From contig JAEBUN010000003.1 of assembly GCA_023014365.1 (NCBI GenBank), forward strand, positions 2,790,001-2,854,000: a stretch of DNA of 64,000 nt, given 5' to 3'. Under the pieces are notes generated by a model. It saw only the letters and a program-made list of their open reading frames with translations, was not told the origin of the DNA and made no database searches. Positions 30,351 through 40,481 of this stretch are shown here, piece after piece (the stretch's first letter is position 1; the number at the start of each line of letters is the position of its first letter). The position numbers and the translations under genes are program-made. The DNA comes from Lepiota brunneoincarnata (taxonomy: Eukaryota > Basidiomycota > Agaricomycetes > Agaricales > Agaricaceae).

Positions 30351-30803
30351 TCACTCCCTTGAAAATATCCTGCGAAAGAGCCGGAAGAGCCATGACTTGT
30401 TCTTATGCTCAGAACGGCTCGTGGTAGTCCCAGTGTTCACACCAACTTGAGGTGCAGGCGTGGTAACTACAGTGGTCTGAGTAACGGGTGCAACTGAAGC
30501 CACGGTAGCGGGCAGAGGAATTTCTGCTGTCCCGGGCAACTGAAGCAAGGTGAGGGTCTGTGGATGCGGGCCTGCCACCGATGAAGGTTCAGTTACAGGG
30601 GCGGTGGGGGGGTTCGCGCCGTTCGGGAGGGGGTTGTTATCTGGGATAACGATGAAAGACCTGGCCGAGCCGCCCCCGCCCCGGCCGCTAGCGAAGGGCG
30701 CCCTTGATCTACAGTAGAATGCGCGCTTTCTTGAGGTGAACATGTCCAAACTTGAGGTGGACATGTCCGAACTTGAGGTGAATGGATGTGGAAGGGATGA
30801 CAA
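30351..30803 (-). CDS. Pro/Thr-rich protein with cationic amphipathic C-terminus, copy 3
   Basis: 150 codons: MSSLPHPFTSSSDMSTSS, two tandem 30-nt repeats (SSDMST/SSLDMFT), a Gly/Arg linker, RSFIVIPDNNPLPNGA, a Thr/Pro/Val-rich region, and the C-terminus EHKNKSWLFRLFRRIFSRE. It is nearly identical to the 53246-53698 copy, including length and start. It lies head to head with gene remnant B at 31266. The persistence of the C-terminal helix in all non-broken copies points to the business end of the protein. Function unknown. Confidence 0.6.
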   Translation of the reverse strand: MSSLPHPFTSSSDMSTSSLDMFTSRKRAFYCRSRAPFASGRGGGGSARSFIVIPDNNPLPNGANPPTAPVTEPSSVAGPHPQTLTLLQLPGTAEIPLPATVASVAPVTQTTVVTTPAPQVGVNTGTTTSRSEHKNKSWLFRLFRRIFSRE

Positions 30804-31265
30804 GTATGTAGTGGTGGAAAGCAGGTGATAGATTTGGGAGGGAGGCTATATGAGGGAGTGGAGAGTCACAGGACCTGTGCCCGTTCCAAGCTACCTGCCG
30901 AAAGTCACTGCCTCGTAGCAGGCTAGAACTTACGATCAATTTATAGATGAATGGCTTGGCGCCCATAAATTCAAGGAAATAAGTATAGGAGCAGGGCGGG
31001 CAACACAGTACCATGTCTGTCATCGCCCGCCTAGCACCCGCCACACCTCAAAACGTCACCGAGTCCAGCACTCGGAAGCCACCTCGATGAGTCTGCTGTT
31101 CACACATTTTAGTTGGACACCAATAAAAGGCCATGTAGCATAACAGCTTCCCAGGCCCATTTAACACTCAGTGCCAGTTGGCGAACGCCATACAAGCAAA
31201 CCAGGCTCAACCAGTCCGTCCATCAGTACTTGCCCTTGTACAACTCGAAATAAGCGGACAGAACG

Positions 31266-31320
31266 ATGAATAACATCCTTGAACTCGCTGGCATGGCCCT
31301 GGACGTACAACTTGGCTCAA
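31266..31320 (+). pseudogene. WW-like/membrane gene, copy B, only the first exon start left
   Basis: MNNILELAGMALDVQLGST matches the start of copy D, then switches at about 31320 to unrelated sequence. The WW-like part, exons 2-4 and the membrane segments are gone. The 5' spliced upstream ORF is retained (ATG near 31013), but its donor reads ATGAGT instead of GTGAGT. Confidence 0.65.
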
Positions 31321-32365
31321 CCAAAAAGTCTTTTGAGTCTCTGGAAGACATGGATATCTCGCGTCCCTACTTTTATGGTGGTGCAGAACACCCGGACTAC
31401 AGTCAAAATGACCTGGCCACTCGGTTTACACTCCTGAACCGCAAATTTGGAAAAGAATTGGGTGTTGTTGCGTTTTACCACAAGTCATTCTTTGCTCATT
31501 GCCTTGAGCTTCATGTAAAACTTGTGCAGAGTTATGCACTCCAAGGCTTATGTACGAACTTTTCTTGCCCCACCCCACCTTGCTGTGCAATGTTTGACAT
31601 GCACACTGTGAACTACATTCCGGCAGCCGAACTGCCAAATACAGCTGCTTCACTTTCTTGGCCTCTTTCAAGCGAGTATGGCAATCTCATTTGAATGGCA
31701 TCGTTTCCGATACGTCAATAGGACACCTCTTCAAATACCTTCAGCCGCGTAATTCAGAATCGTTGGGTTTCTTACAGAAACTCAAAAATGTTGATTATCC
31801 CAAGCTCTTGCTAGCTTTATGCAGACACCTTCTCAAAGAGGCTTGGAACAACATGCCAGCAAATGGGTTCCATCTTAATGGGGGTGGGCATGAATTCGTT
31901 GGTCGGACCACTGTTGGTTACCAAGTCTCATTGGCTGACTTCAAGGACCCACATCCTGCTGCATTTTTACAGGTAAGCAATAGCTGGTCACTGTTCCAGC
32001 ATTCAAGCAATTGTCTAACACTACCTACGGGGAGTCGAATGTTTCAAGACGTTGGGCATCCTCACACCATGTCAAACATCCGTCACCTCCAAGTTTAAGG
32101 CCTTTTCTCGAAATCTATTCCATCAAGGACCCGGGTGCTCGGGCTTATACACTCTTGGCTGAGGTGACCAAGGAATCTTCTTGTGTTGGGAGTTCGACCC
32201 CGAGCTTGAATGCTATGCTGAATTTTTCACTATTGACTTGTCGGAGACAATGGACTTGCACCAGAAAGAGGTCCTGAAGTTCAAACCACGGTTGAGCCGC
32301 AGGCACCAGGCTGTGTTTGGTTACATCCAAGAAGGCACAATTCGGTCCATATCTCAATGTCAATA
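31321..32365 (+). CDS. unrecognised coding fragment(s), probably from another gene
   Basis: Three protein-like stretches in plus frames: KSFESLEDMDISRPYFYGGA (31325-31490), SFKRVWQSHLNG... to HGGHEFVG-like GGGHEFVGRTTVGYQVSLAD (31660-31970, followed by a GTAAGC donor) and GARAYTLLAEVTKE...FTIDLSETMDLHQKEVLKFK (32120-32366). Composition and the splice donor suggest exons of one gene that replaced the body of module copy B. I do not recognise the family. No start codon or promoter can be fixed, and it may be a pseudogene. Confidence 0.35.
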
Positions 32366-32886
32366 ACCCTGCTCACGAACGTTCAGTATCTCTAGGAGAA
32401 TCCCTGTCCTACTGCGAAAATAATGCTCGAGCTATGGGCATACAGTGTTCCTGACCTCGTTTTCCTCGTTTTCGGACCTTTTTTTTTTTTTTGCTTGAAT
32501 ACACACTCTTGGCCTGTATCGTTTGTTTGGGGAAACATTCCGATCGGAGCCTGTGCGAGTACAAGGTGGCTTCCGCAGATTGTTCGGTCTGGTGATTGTG
32601 AAACGAGCTACCAAAACTTCAACCCTTTCCATGTTTACTTTCTGTCTCAGACAAGCCCCAATATCAGTCCCAAAATTAAAGATTTCATGCCTGTGCTTTA
32701 TCAGGATGCATACATTGTAAGGACGTAATCTAAAAATCGACAGGCGGGTCAACGGTTTGCAAAGCGAGACTAAGCAGCAAATGAAACAGATGAGAAAATG
32801 TCGGTTCTCAGAGTTAGAATCCAAGTCAGCTGCATTAGAATATCTTAGGCTTTGCTCAGCCGAACAATGATTGGTTGATCCACAAA
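32366..32886. other. no gene seen
   Basis: AT-rich sequence between the unrecognised fragment and the Copia element, with a poly-T tract near 32480. The open frames here overlap the LTR border and show no motif. Confidence 0.5.
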
Positions 32887-32967
32887 GATAATGATGAAAA
32901 TATTCTATGTTTTCCTTTTCTGATCGCTGACGCTGACTTGTGCTCATGCCTTTATACCTATGACATA

Positions 32968-34568
32968 CAGTGGCGTCCAAAAGTATCACACCATCACATG
33001 ACCAACAGATCAACTCTCTCTCATTCTTTGAGATCATTGTTGTTTCATCCATAAATTATATTGACAGAGAGCTAAGCATGTAGGGAATCAATATATAGTA
33101 GTAGAGAGACATAATATACAGAATTTAAATCAAAAAATGAGGAGGAGTGTGAAAAGGATGGTGCAATACTTTTGGACATCACCTATTAAGAGATAAGATT
33201 AGAGTATTGTGGGATGAAAACAAAACCATTCACCTTGAAACAAGTTAGTACTTGGTGTTTCCACCCCAGGCCTTAATTACTGCCTCAACACAATGAGGCA
33301 TACTCTCAAAAAGGGTGTCCAAATTTTCTTGAGATATATTACCCCATTCCTCCTGAAGAGCAGCCCACATCTCATCCTGGTTGCAAGGAAGAGGGTCATG
33401 GGCATGCACAAGACGATCCAATTGGTCCCATGCATGCTCTATAATGTTCATATCAGGGCTCGAGGGTGGCCAGTCCAAGCAGCAAATTTTTTTCTTCTTG
33501 AAAAATTCCTCAGCAACTTTACTCCTGTGTTTCGGATTGTTATCCTGCTGGAAAATCTGTGCACTTTAACCTGTGGATCTCAGATTAAGATCCTTGAGAG
33601 TCCCTAGATAAGACTTTTCAAGGATCTTGACATAATCTGGACCACACATGATGCCAGATATCTGATGTAACCTCCCTACCCCCCAACTAGTGATGTACCC
33701 CCAAACCATAATATTCCCCCCCCCATGTTTGATGTTCTTCTTGGTAAATCGAGGGTCCAGGGCCTGTCCGGGCTTCATCCAAGCATATTGACAGCCATCT
33801 GACTTGAAAAGGAGGAATTTAGATTCATCAGAGAAAATTACCTCCTTCCAGTCATCAACTGTCCAATCAGAATGCTGGTGTGCCCATGCAAGTCGCTTCT
33901 TCTGATTGATTGGAGAAATGTAGGGATGGGGCCTCCTGACTCAGCATATCAATCCTTCCTCCTTTAGGGAGCATGCTACTGTTTGGCATGACACACCTGG
34001 GAAGGTGGTTTTAGCCAATTCAGTTGCATTGGATACCTCCATTCAGGCAAGAAGCCAGACCCCAACTCACACTTGGCACTCATCCAGCTTTCGAGGGTGA
34101 CCAGATTTGGGCCTGACATAATATGGATCTTCAGTTTTGGAGAATCTGTCAAGTACATGGCCAACAGTAGAGTGATGGTTACTGATCCTTGACCCGATCT
34201 GTCTATGGGTCATCCCAGAAGACCGGAGTTCAACAATGTGAGCAACTTTAGATGGGGAAGTATAGACCATGGTGTAATGAGGCTGAATGATGCAAAAAAC
34301 TTGAGGTTTGTTCACTCTGGCTTTGCCTATATAGCTTCAAAGGTGATTGAACTTAGATGTCCAAAAGAAATGCACTATAGGTGTGGCACTGAAACATGAA
34401 TTATATTCCTAGAATACATTATACAGCAAAGTTTCATTGCCATGATGATTCCTTGTGTCCTGGAGCACAAAATGGCATACTTTGTTTCACCTCAAGTGTT
34501 ACATGAAATAGATAAGTGAGATCAAGAGATCAGGTCACATGATGGTATGATACTTTTGGACACCACTG
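32968..34568 (-). mobile_element. Tc1/mariner-type DNA transposon in the Copia LTR
   Basis: Inverted termini of about 36 bp, CAGTGG(C/T)GTCCAAAAGTATCA at both ends, with four mismatches that are all transitions. It is flanked by TA on both sides (32966-32967 and 34569-34570). The uninterrupted site is preserved in the other Copia LTR (CTATGACATATGCC at 48690). Length and ends are typical of Tc1-like elements, and it encodes the transposase relic on the minus strand. Confidence 0.92.
33245..34315 (-). pseudogene. Tc1-like DD34E transposase, broken
   Basis: The N-terminal paired HTH includes SKVAHIVELRSSGMTHRQIG and RPKSGHPRKL (34315-34067). The catalytic core shows first Asp in FSDESKFLLF, second in FQQDNNPKHRSK and the Glu in DWPPSSPDMNIIEHAWDQL (33478-33420). 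It is interrupted by TGA after GLIC (near 33943), by TAA after RSTG (near 33567) and by a frameshift at the A-run near 33490. It cannot make active transposase. Confidence 0.88.
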
Positions 34569-34847
34569 TATGCCTAGTCATATGTAATCTTGAGCTTGAA
34601 ATGCTATTCACTTGTTATGACTGCATTGACCTCTATGATTCACTATGCATACATATGACTCCTTTCATATCTACATGAGTAGTACATACTGTGAACTCTT
34701 ACAAGTATAAATATGGCTCTACATTTCTTGTATTACCTTAGAACAATCTACTTGCTCTACAACTTGCTTTTATCTACTCTCAGCAACTCTCTCAAGCTAC
34801 AATGTGAGTGTTTAGTGCCACTTCACTTATGCCTCGCTGCTTCAACA

Positions 34848-35063
34848 GGTTATGGGCCCTGATGATCACCTGTTGGTTTGCATGATTACACACTGCATTC
34901 CCCAACAAGCTGGATTGCCCTGTTGTGAGCTCAAGAGTTGTTCCAACTTGACAAGTCCACACCATGTCCTTTCCCTCATCACTACAGATGATTGTGGGCT
35001 CATTTTCGTGTTGTTTGCACTTTACTAGCTGCATGATCGCTAACGAGTTTTATATTTAGAACT
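34848..35063 (+). other. Copia leader between LTR and gag
   Basis: Untranslated leader. The sequence right after the LTR (GGTTATGGGCCC) is the expected PBS position, but I could not assign a tRNA with confidence. No gene. Confidence 0.5.
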
Positions 35064-37731
35064 ATGTCTTCTACTAGCTCTAATGGATCAATCTTCACTT
35101 CTGTCCCCATTCTTACCAGTGCTGGTAACTATACCGCCTGGATTAAGTGCATGACTGCCACTTTCAAGTGTGTTGGGCTTTGGGACATGGTCAGTGGAAG
35201 GTCTTTCTGCCCTGTGTGATTGACTACAACTACACCCGCAACTGAAAATATGCTGAGTGTTACCACCATCACAAACCAGGATGAAATCACTGCATGGGAA
35301 ATGCATGATATGCAAGCTCATGGTGCCATCATGATCCATCTCTCTGACGCTTTGCTCAAGGATGGTAAAGACACCGCTGCTGAGTTATGGACACACCTTG
35401 AAACACTCTATGGAGTAACCAGCCCATCAGCCACATTCACCTTGTTCCAGACTACCCTGAATTTCTGGTTGTCTGGAACCACTGATCTGAGTGTTGAGAT
35501 TTCAAATCTTGCCACTAAGTTCCATCAATTGCATGCTGCAAATGTGGAGGTGCCAGCGCTCCTATGGGCGATGACACTGATCAATGGTATTCCATGGGAC
35601 AATCTCCAGGGCATTATTCTGTTGACTACAAAGCTAGAGTGTATAACCTTTGACAATGTACATGCCCAGATAATGAATGAGTGGAATAGGTGCAATGGCG
35701 CCACTGCCGCTAACACAGCCCACAATTCCAGAGTCCACCATCAAGATAGTAAACCCCAGTGGCAGCAGCAATGCCAGCCACAGCAGCAGCAGCAGAATGC
35801 GCCTCAAGGGCAGCAGGAACAGCAGCAGCAGCAGGGAAATCCTGGAAACTCCTCTGGCAAAGAGCCAAAGAAGAAGCATGGATGCTGTGGTGGAAAAGGA
35901 AAGAAAGCTTCTGAAGCGATGGCTCCTGAAAGCACCCTACCGGCAGCTATGGGACAATTCACTATATGTTCACCAGCAATCGCCAACCTTCCTTCCTCCC
36001 CCCCATCAACTCACACCCTCATAAAAAACATCCACGATGCAAGGCACCATACTGGTCCTGATCATGCTCCTTTCAACAATTGGCCTGTTCCTTCTGGTCG
36101 CATGGGAAATCCTGCGACCTCTTCCTATCCCAAACCATCGTCCCCCATTGCCGGTTCCTCTAAGGGACCTTTCGAATCTGCAAAGGCCTGAGCCTGTGCA
36201 TCTTATGACACGAGGATGAAAGAGGCAGGACAACTCATGGAGTTTACTCTGAGTGGAAGGGAGAAAACACCACTGCCATCTATAGAGAAGATGTTTGAGG
36301 ATAATGACAAGAATGATATATCTGGAATGGAAGAGGACAACAATGTATACATGTGTGTAGATTGATTCTCACAGATGAATCTCACTGACAATGGCTTACA
36401 GTCCCAAGTTCGACAAGGAGGACCCCATGCTTTGGGGAACACCTCTGCCTGATACACCAGCGCCCATGTAGGTGCTTTGGACTTTAGTAACTACTGTTCT
36501 TGTATGCCTTTCATTAAAAATATATGTGGCATGTCATGTGATACATCTAAGTGCACAAAATGTAAGGGAAAGAAGAAAGCACTTGAGCCCTATAGCGCTG
36601 AACAGATCTTAGATTCAGGCACCTCCCATCATTTTTCCAGGAGTCTACAGGACTTCGATGATATCAAACAAGGCAATTTTGGACCAGTTAGTACCGCCAA
36701 TGAAGACACTCCACTGATGATCAAAGGAATTGGTTCCATCCTCTTGCGTCATCAGATCCAACATGGTGACAAAACAGAAGTCACAGTGACATGTTTGACT
36801 CCTGTTTATTATTGTCCTGGACTTACAACAAGACTACTTTCCATGGGAACCCTGCTCCGCACAGGCTGGAAAGTAGAAGGACATGCAGATCAGATAACTT
36901 TCTGTGACTTGCAAGGAAAAGAGGTGTTGCAAGCCTGTCCCTCATTATTGCACCCTACTATCTTTTGGGTAGAAGGACAATGCGTTCTTCATGAAAGTAT
37001 GTCCTCCCTAAAGGGTCCCTCTGCAGAGACCTGGCATCATTGACTTGGTTATGCTTCAGAAGAAGTACTCAGACATATGACTGAAAATACTCAGGGATGT
37101 TCTCCATTTGGTATCTGAAAGGATCCCACATGTCCTGGTTGCACTTTGGGAAAGCAGCATCAGAAAATGTTTACAGAATCCCATAAATGAGCCTCTTTGT
37201 TCCTAGAATTGATCCATACAGATCTTCTTGAACTTCCTGTACTCTTGTACCATAAATATAAATGGGCAATTACATTCTTAGATGACTTCTCTTCTCACGC
37301 TTGGATAGTACTCCTTAGAGCCAAGTCTGATGCCTTCCATGCATTCTGTGACTTTAAGGCTAATGTTGAGTTACAAAACAAGAAGCAAATCACACACTTA
37401 CCCAGTGATCAAGGAGGCGAATATATGTCATTGGAATTCTTGGATTTCCTAAAATGATGTGGTATTACACATGAGACTAGTGCACCCAATGTGCATCAAC
37501 AAAATGGTTGAGCAGAACATTTGAATAGAATGTTAATGGACAAAACATGTGCCATGCAGCTTGAAGCTTGTCTTCCTCCTTCCTATTGGGAGTTCATGCT
37601 AGATATGGCTGTACATGTCTATAACTGTACTCCCATGTCTTGTTTAAAATGGAAAACCCTGATTGAAATAGTGATCAGTAAGAAACCAGATGTTTCTTAC
37701 CTTAGAGTGTTTGGCTGTGGAGCATACATTC
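35064..37731 (+). pseudogene. Copia gag, protease and integrase (first half of polyprotein)
   Basis: ATG 35064 (MSSTSSNGSIFTSV) opens a Copia gag. TGA at 35218 interrupts it, then a 323-codon frame (35220-36191) carries the UBN2-like gag body (AAELWTHLETLYGV, ISNLATKFHQLHAAN, ALLWAMTLINGIP) and a Gln-rich tract (35763-35836). The protease signature ILDSGTSHHFS is near 36610. The integrase has its H/C region (CPGCTLGKQHQ), then IHTDLLELP, LDDFSSHAWIVLL and DQGGEYMS at 37209-37420. At least eight TGA codons fall where Arg is expected (for example WHH*LGY, FLK*CGI, QNG*AEH). The frame is cut at FGCGAYIL by Gypsy-2. Confidence 0.88.
37727..37731. repeat. target-site duplication CATTC (left of Gypsy-2)
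   Basis: CATTC directly before the left LTR is repeated at 45974-45978 directly after the right LTR. Confidence 0.95.
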
Positions 37732-38429
37732 TGTTATGAACAGTCCAGACCGGGAGGAACAAGAATTACTGTTCGACTTTACAAGATGGGTACAGGAGAC
37801 TACAGATCAACTACGGGCACAAGAATACGAAGACGAGGAAGGGGACTACTACACCGCCATGCAGGACCTGGCGAGAGAAGCAGGAATGGAGATAACCTTG
37901 GAGGATATATTGGAATACCCCGAGGACGAGGAAGATAACCATGGATCAACCGATCCAACCTCCGATACGGATGGAAGCACCGAGAGAATGGAGAGCGAGA
38001 ATGGAGAAGACTCCATGGAGATACAATCGGGAGAAGGAGATTATGAGTCAGAGGAAAGCGATGGAACATCGCACAGCAGTAGCGAGAGTACTGACTCATT
38101 GTAATATAAATAACGCTAGGATGCCATCAGCCAGGATGTGCATCATGGTCAGGACTGCGCACGACCAGTAGAACAGCCAAGTAACCTATAACGAGTATAT
38201 AGCATCTCATAGGTATATAAGGCCTGTACAAGTAGAGATTAAAGCCTCAAGCTTTAATCTTGTTAACAGCGGTCGTTTACCTCTCTGCCTTAACTTGGCG
38301 TCTTCCCTCGTTATCTCATTGAGCGCGATCCACTAAGCTCTATAAGGCCAACCGTCTCGGACACCTTGTAGAGTGATTGAAGGCCGTCTCCAGTTATCCT
38401 CGGATACAGAAGGAGCACGGATCATAACA
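37732..38429 (+). repeat. Gypsy-2 5' LTR (698 bp), contains a coding segment
   Basis: TGTTATGAAC...GATCATAACA. A TATA candidate TATATAAGG is at 38214-38222, and AAGCTTTAATCT (38249-38260), about 35 nt later, is the probable transcript start and is complementary to the PBS. The first ~370 bp are open (ATG 37736 to TAA 38104) and encode the acidic tail that forms the end of ORF3B in the 3' LTR. Confidence 0.95.
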
Positions 38430-38431
38430 TT

Positions 38432-38443
38432 AGATTAAAGCTT
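38432..38443 (+). promoter_or_regulatory. Gypsy-2 self-priming primer-binding site
   Basis: AGATTAAAGCTT, two bases after the 5' LTR, is the exact reverse complement of AAGCTTTAATCT at 38249-38260 within the LTR, about 35 nt after the TATA box. The same layout occurs in the unrelated-sequence LTR of Gypsy-1. Confidence 0.75.
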
Positions 38444-38619
38444 CCTTTGGACAACCTCCATCGTACACCCCGTGGTATCGGTACGCCTTGTCGCTACCCT
38501 TCCACACCGGCAGACGATACGCTTTATCGCTATCCGAGTGCCAACCGTATCTGACGACACGCCTTGTCGCTGTCCGGTGATACACCCCCGTAGAGCAGGC
38601 CACCATACCCTCTGCACCC

Positions 38620-40386
38620 TTGGTCAGACGCACCGAAAGCGTTGATAGGTCATCCACACCTTTAAGTGTTGATTGGGATAACGCACCCGTAAGCGTTGTA
38701 TATAGGTCATCCGCACCTTCAAGCGTCGATTGGGATAACGCACCCGCAAGCGTTGTTTATTCACCCTCACCTTCACCTTCGACTTCTTCCCTCTTCACCC
38801 TGTCTACAAACCGAAACGACCCCCTTGCCACCGACTACGAAGAATCCAACAGTTCTGACTGGTCGACAACCGACTCCGAACCCGACTTCACACCCCCTCC
38901 ACCACGGACCCTAAAAAGAAAACAAAACCTATACCCCTCACTCGTTCACCCTCTGGTTCCGCACCGTACCCTACACAACCTACCGAGAGAGTTCAACGTC
39001 GAACAGAAGACCCAGGATATCCAGCACCCCCAGCATCAGTTCTTCAATCCCTACCTAAACAACCACCACCTGAAAGAACTGCCACCTCTACCCGCTCAAA
39101 GCTCGGGGAGCCGATTCATAGAACATCTACCCCATCCTCCGGTCCTCAACCCTCAACAAGTACAAGAACTAGCGACAACACTTCGCAACAGAAACCCCCA
39201 AGAACATTCTCACCCCTCACATCACCACTTGGATCACCGGTACACTCACCGCCTCGATCCAGTTCCCCTGTACAATCCGAACCATCCGAAGTTAGCCCCA
39301 CTACCGGGTCTATTCACACTTCCGACGAGGAATCCACAACCTCTGACATTAACAATATGGCCTCCTCCGCAAAAATCAATACACCCCCAACCTTTAATGG
39401 AGAGACCGACTACTTCCGCCTCTGGAAGGATGCAGTACAACTATACATCGATGCAAAGCCAGGAGCCTTTTCCGATGACAAGACCAAGATACAATTCGCC
39501 CTTTCATACATGTCCACCGGCCCCGCCGCAACATGGAGAGGAGCATTCTTGGAATCAAACAAAGAACTTGATGGAAGCCAGACCCTTCCGACATGGAAGA
39601 AATTTCTCGAAGGACTCGATACATCCTTCGCCCCAAACAATGTCCCCGCCGATGCAATGGACAGAATCCGCCACCTCAAACAGAATGGACGATATATCGA
39701 TGATTACATATCCCAGTTCCAGATACTTGCCTATCAGGCCGACCTTGGAGATGGAGTGGCGGCGGTCAACTATTTCAAGAACGGGCTGGATCGCCCCGTC
39801 GCAATCAAGACAATTAGCCTCAATCCAGGAAACAAACTCAGCGACTGGTTCAAGCAAGCTCGAACAGCATATCAAATACTACAAACTCAACGCGACTATA
39901 TGCAAACTCGAGGAACTCCCTCGTTTCCAACGACTTCGCGCACTCGCCCATTTAAAGGGAAAAGAAATGCTTTTACGCGCCGTGTCCCACTGCCCTATCA
40001 AGCAACAGACCCTAACGCAATGGATATTGACCAACTCGCCGAAGCAGTCTACAACCTCGACTTTGAGGACGAGCCAGATCTACTCGCCGAGGAAGCTGAT
40101 GAAGACGAGGAGACTGAAGAAGACAGACTCCACCAGTTGGTACAAGAACGCACCCGCGAAGCCCTCAATGCAATCCTCACGGACGCCCAAAGAAAGGATC
40201 TCAAAGAAAGGAGATGCTTCAACTGCCGCAAGACTGGACACTTCGCCCGCGAATGCCCCACCAAGAAGACAATATATCGCCGATCCGAATTACCCCGCAA
40301 TTTGGATGCCAGAAACCGGTCAAATGCGATATCCAGAAGAAGACAAGCAAGCTACAGGAAGAAGAACTCGCTATACAACATACTAG
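38620..40386 (+). CDS. Gypsy-2 leader/gag-overlapping open frame, 588 codons
   Basis: One frame, different from gag, is open from 38620 (no ATG until about 39397) to TGA at 40386, spanning the leader and nearly all of gag. The upstream part is Ser/Thr/Pro-rich and acidic (SSDWSTTDSEPDFTPPPP) and contains a 57-nt tandem repeat (38640-38760) encoding SVDWDNAP-SVVY units. The part that overlaps gag is basic and His/Pro/Gln-rich. No domain is recognised. The other frames of the pol region in the same element break about every 90 codons, so the opening here is unusual. Non-AUG initiation or frameshift access would be required. It may be non-coding by-product. Confidence 0.3.
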   Translation: MVRRTESVDRSSTPLSVDWDNAPVSVVYRSSAPSSVDWDNAPASVVYSPSPSPSTSSLFTLSTNRNDPLATDYEESNSSDWSTTDSEPDFTPPPPRTLKRKQNLYPSLVHPLVPHRTLHNLPREFNVEQKTQDIQHPQHQFFNPYLNNHHLKELPPLPAQSSGSRFIEHLPHPPVLNPQQVQELATTLRNRNPQEHSHPSHHHLDHRYTHRLDPVPLYNPNHPKLAPLPGLFTLPTRNPQPLTLTIWPPPQKSIHPQPLMERPTTSASGRMQYNYTSMQSQEPFPMTRPRYNSPFHTCPPAPPQHGEEHSWNQTKNLMEARPFRHGRNFSKDSIHPSPQTMSPPMQWTESATSNRMDDISMITYPSSRYLPIRPTLEMEWRRSTISRTGWIAPSQSRQLASIQETNSATGSSKLEQHIKYYKLNATICKLEELPRFQRLRALAHLKGKEMLLRAVSHCPIKQQTLTQWILTNSPKQSTTSTLRTSQIYSPRKLMKTRRLKKTDSTSWYKNAPAKPSMQSSRTPKERISKKGDASTAARLDTSPANAPPRRQYIADPNYPAIWMPETGQMRYPEEDKQATGRRTRYTTY

Positions 40387-40481
40387 AAGATGCAACCGAC
40401 GAAGAAGTCGAGGACATCTACGAACATTTTGCAAACGAATCCAACCACCCAGACGCCCCTCTGGTTAAGGATTTTGCCTAA
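39357..40481 (+). CDS. Gypsy-2 gag (374 codons, CCHC zinc knuckle)
   Basis: MASSAKINTPPTFNGETDYFRLW starts a Ty3/Gypsy gag (retrotransposon gag/capsid fold): PTFNGETDYFRLWKDAVQLY, ATWRGAFLE, the DYISQFQILAYQADLG helix and NYFKNGLDRPVAI. An acidic linker (EEADEDEETEEDR) precedes the zinc knuckle CFNCRKTGHFARECP at 40216-40260, which binds the RNA for packaging. It ends VKDFA-TAA at 40481. The same frame is open without ATG for roughly 500 nt upstream (…TSDEESTTSDINN before the ATG), so a longer non-AUG product is conceivable. Pol overlaps the last 13 nt in the -1 frame. Confidence 0.9.
   Translation: MASSAKINTPPTFNGETDYFRLWKDAVQLYIDAKPGAFSDDKTKIQFALSYMSTGPAATWRGAFLESNKELDGSQTLPTWKKFLEGLDTSFAPNNVPADAMDRIRHLKQNGRYIDDYISQFQILAYQADLGDGVAAVNYFKNGLDRPVAIKTISLNPGNKLSDWFKQARTAYQILQTQRDYMQTRGTPSFPTTSRTRPFKGKRNAFTRRVPLPYQATDPNAMDIDQLAEAVYNLDFEDEPDLLAEEADEDEETEEDRLHQLVQERTREALNAILTDAQRKDLKERRCFNCRKTGHFARECPTKKTIYRRSELPRNLDARNRSNAISRRRQASYRKKNSLYNILEDATDEEVEDIYEHFANESNHPDAPLVKDFA

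Larger units (their letters stand above)
32892..34847 (+). repeat. Copia 5' LTR, split by a Tc1-like element
   Basis: The LTR text runs from TGATGAAAAT to TTCAACA. It is interrupted after ...CTATGACATA and resumes with TATGCCTAGTCATATG. Without the 1,601-bp insert and the extra TA it is 353 bp, equal to the 3' LTR. Confidence 0.9.

Noticed and set aside
32432..33052. 206-codon minus-strand frame across the Copia 5' LTR border
   Set aside because: It spans intergenic, LTR and Tc1 sequence that were joined by insertions, so it cannot be an ancestral gene; no motif.
33245..33478. Separate small gene from the frame MDWPPSSPDMNIIEH
   Set aside because: It is the C-terminal catalytic end of the broken Tc1 transposase, displaced by a frameshift.
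37736..38104. Independent host gene for the 122-codon acidic frame
   Set aside because: It is the LTR copy of the ORF3B tail; it lies upstream of the LTR promoter and has no own promoter visible.
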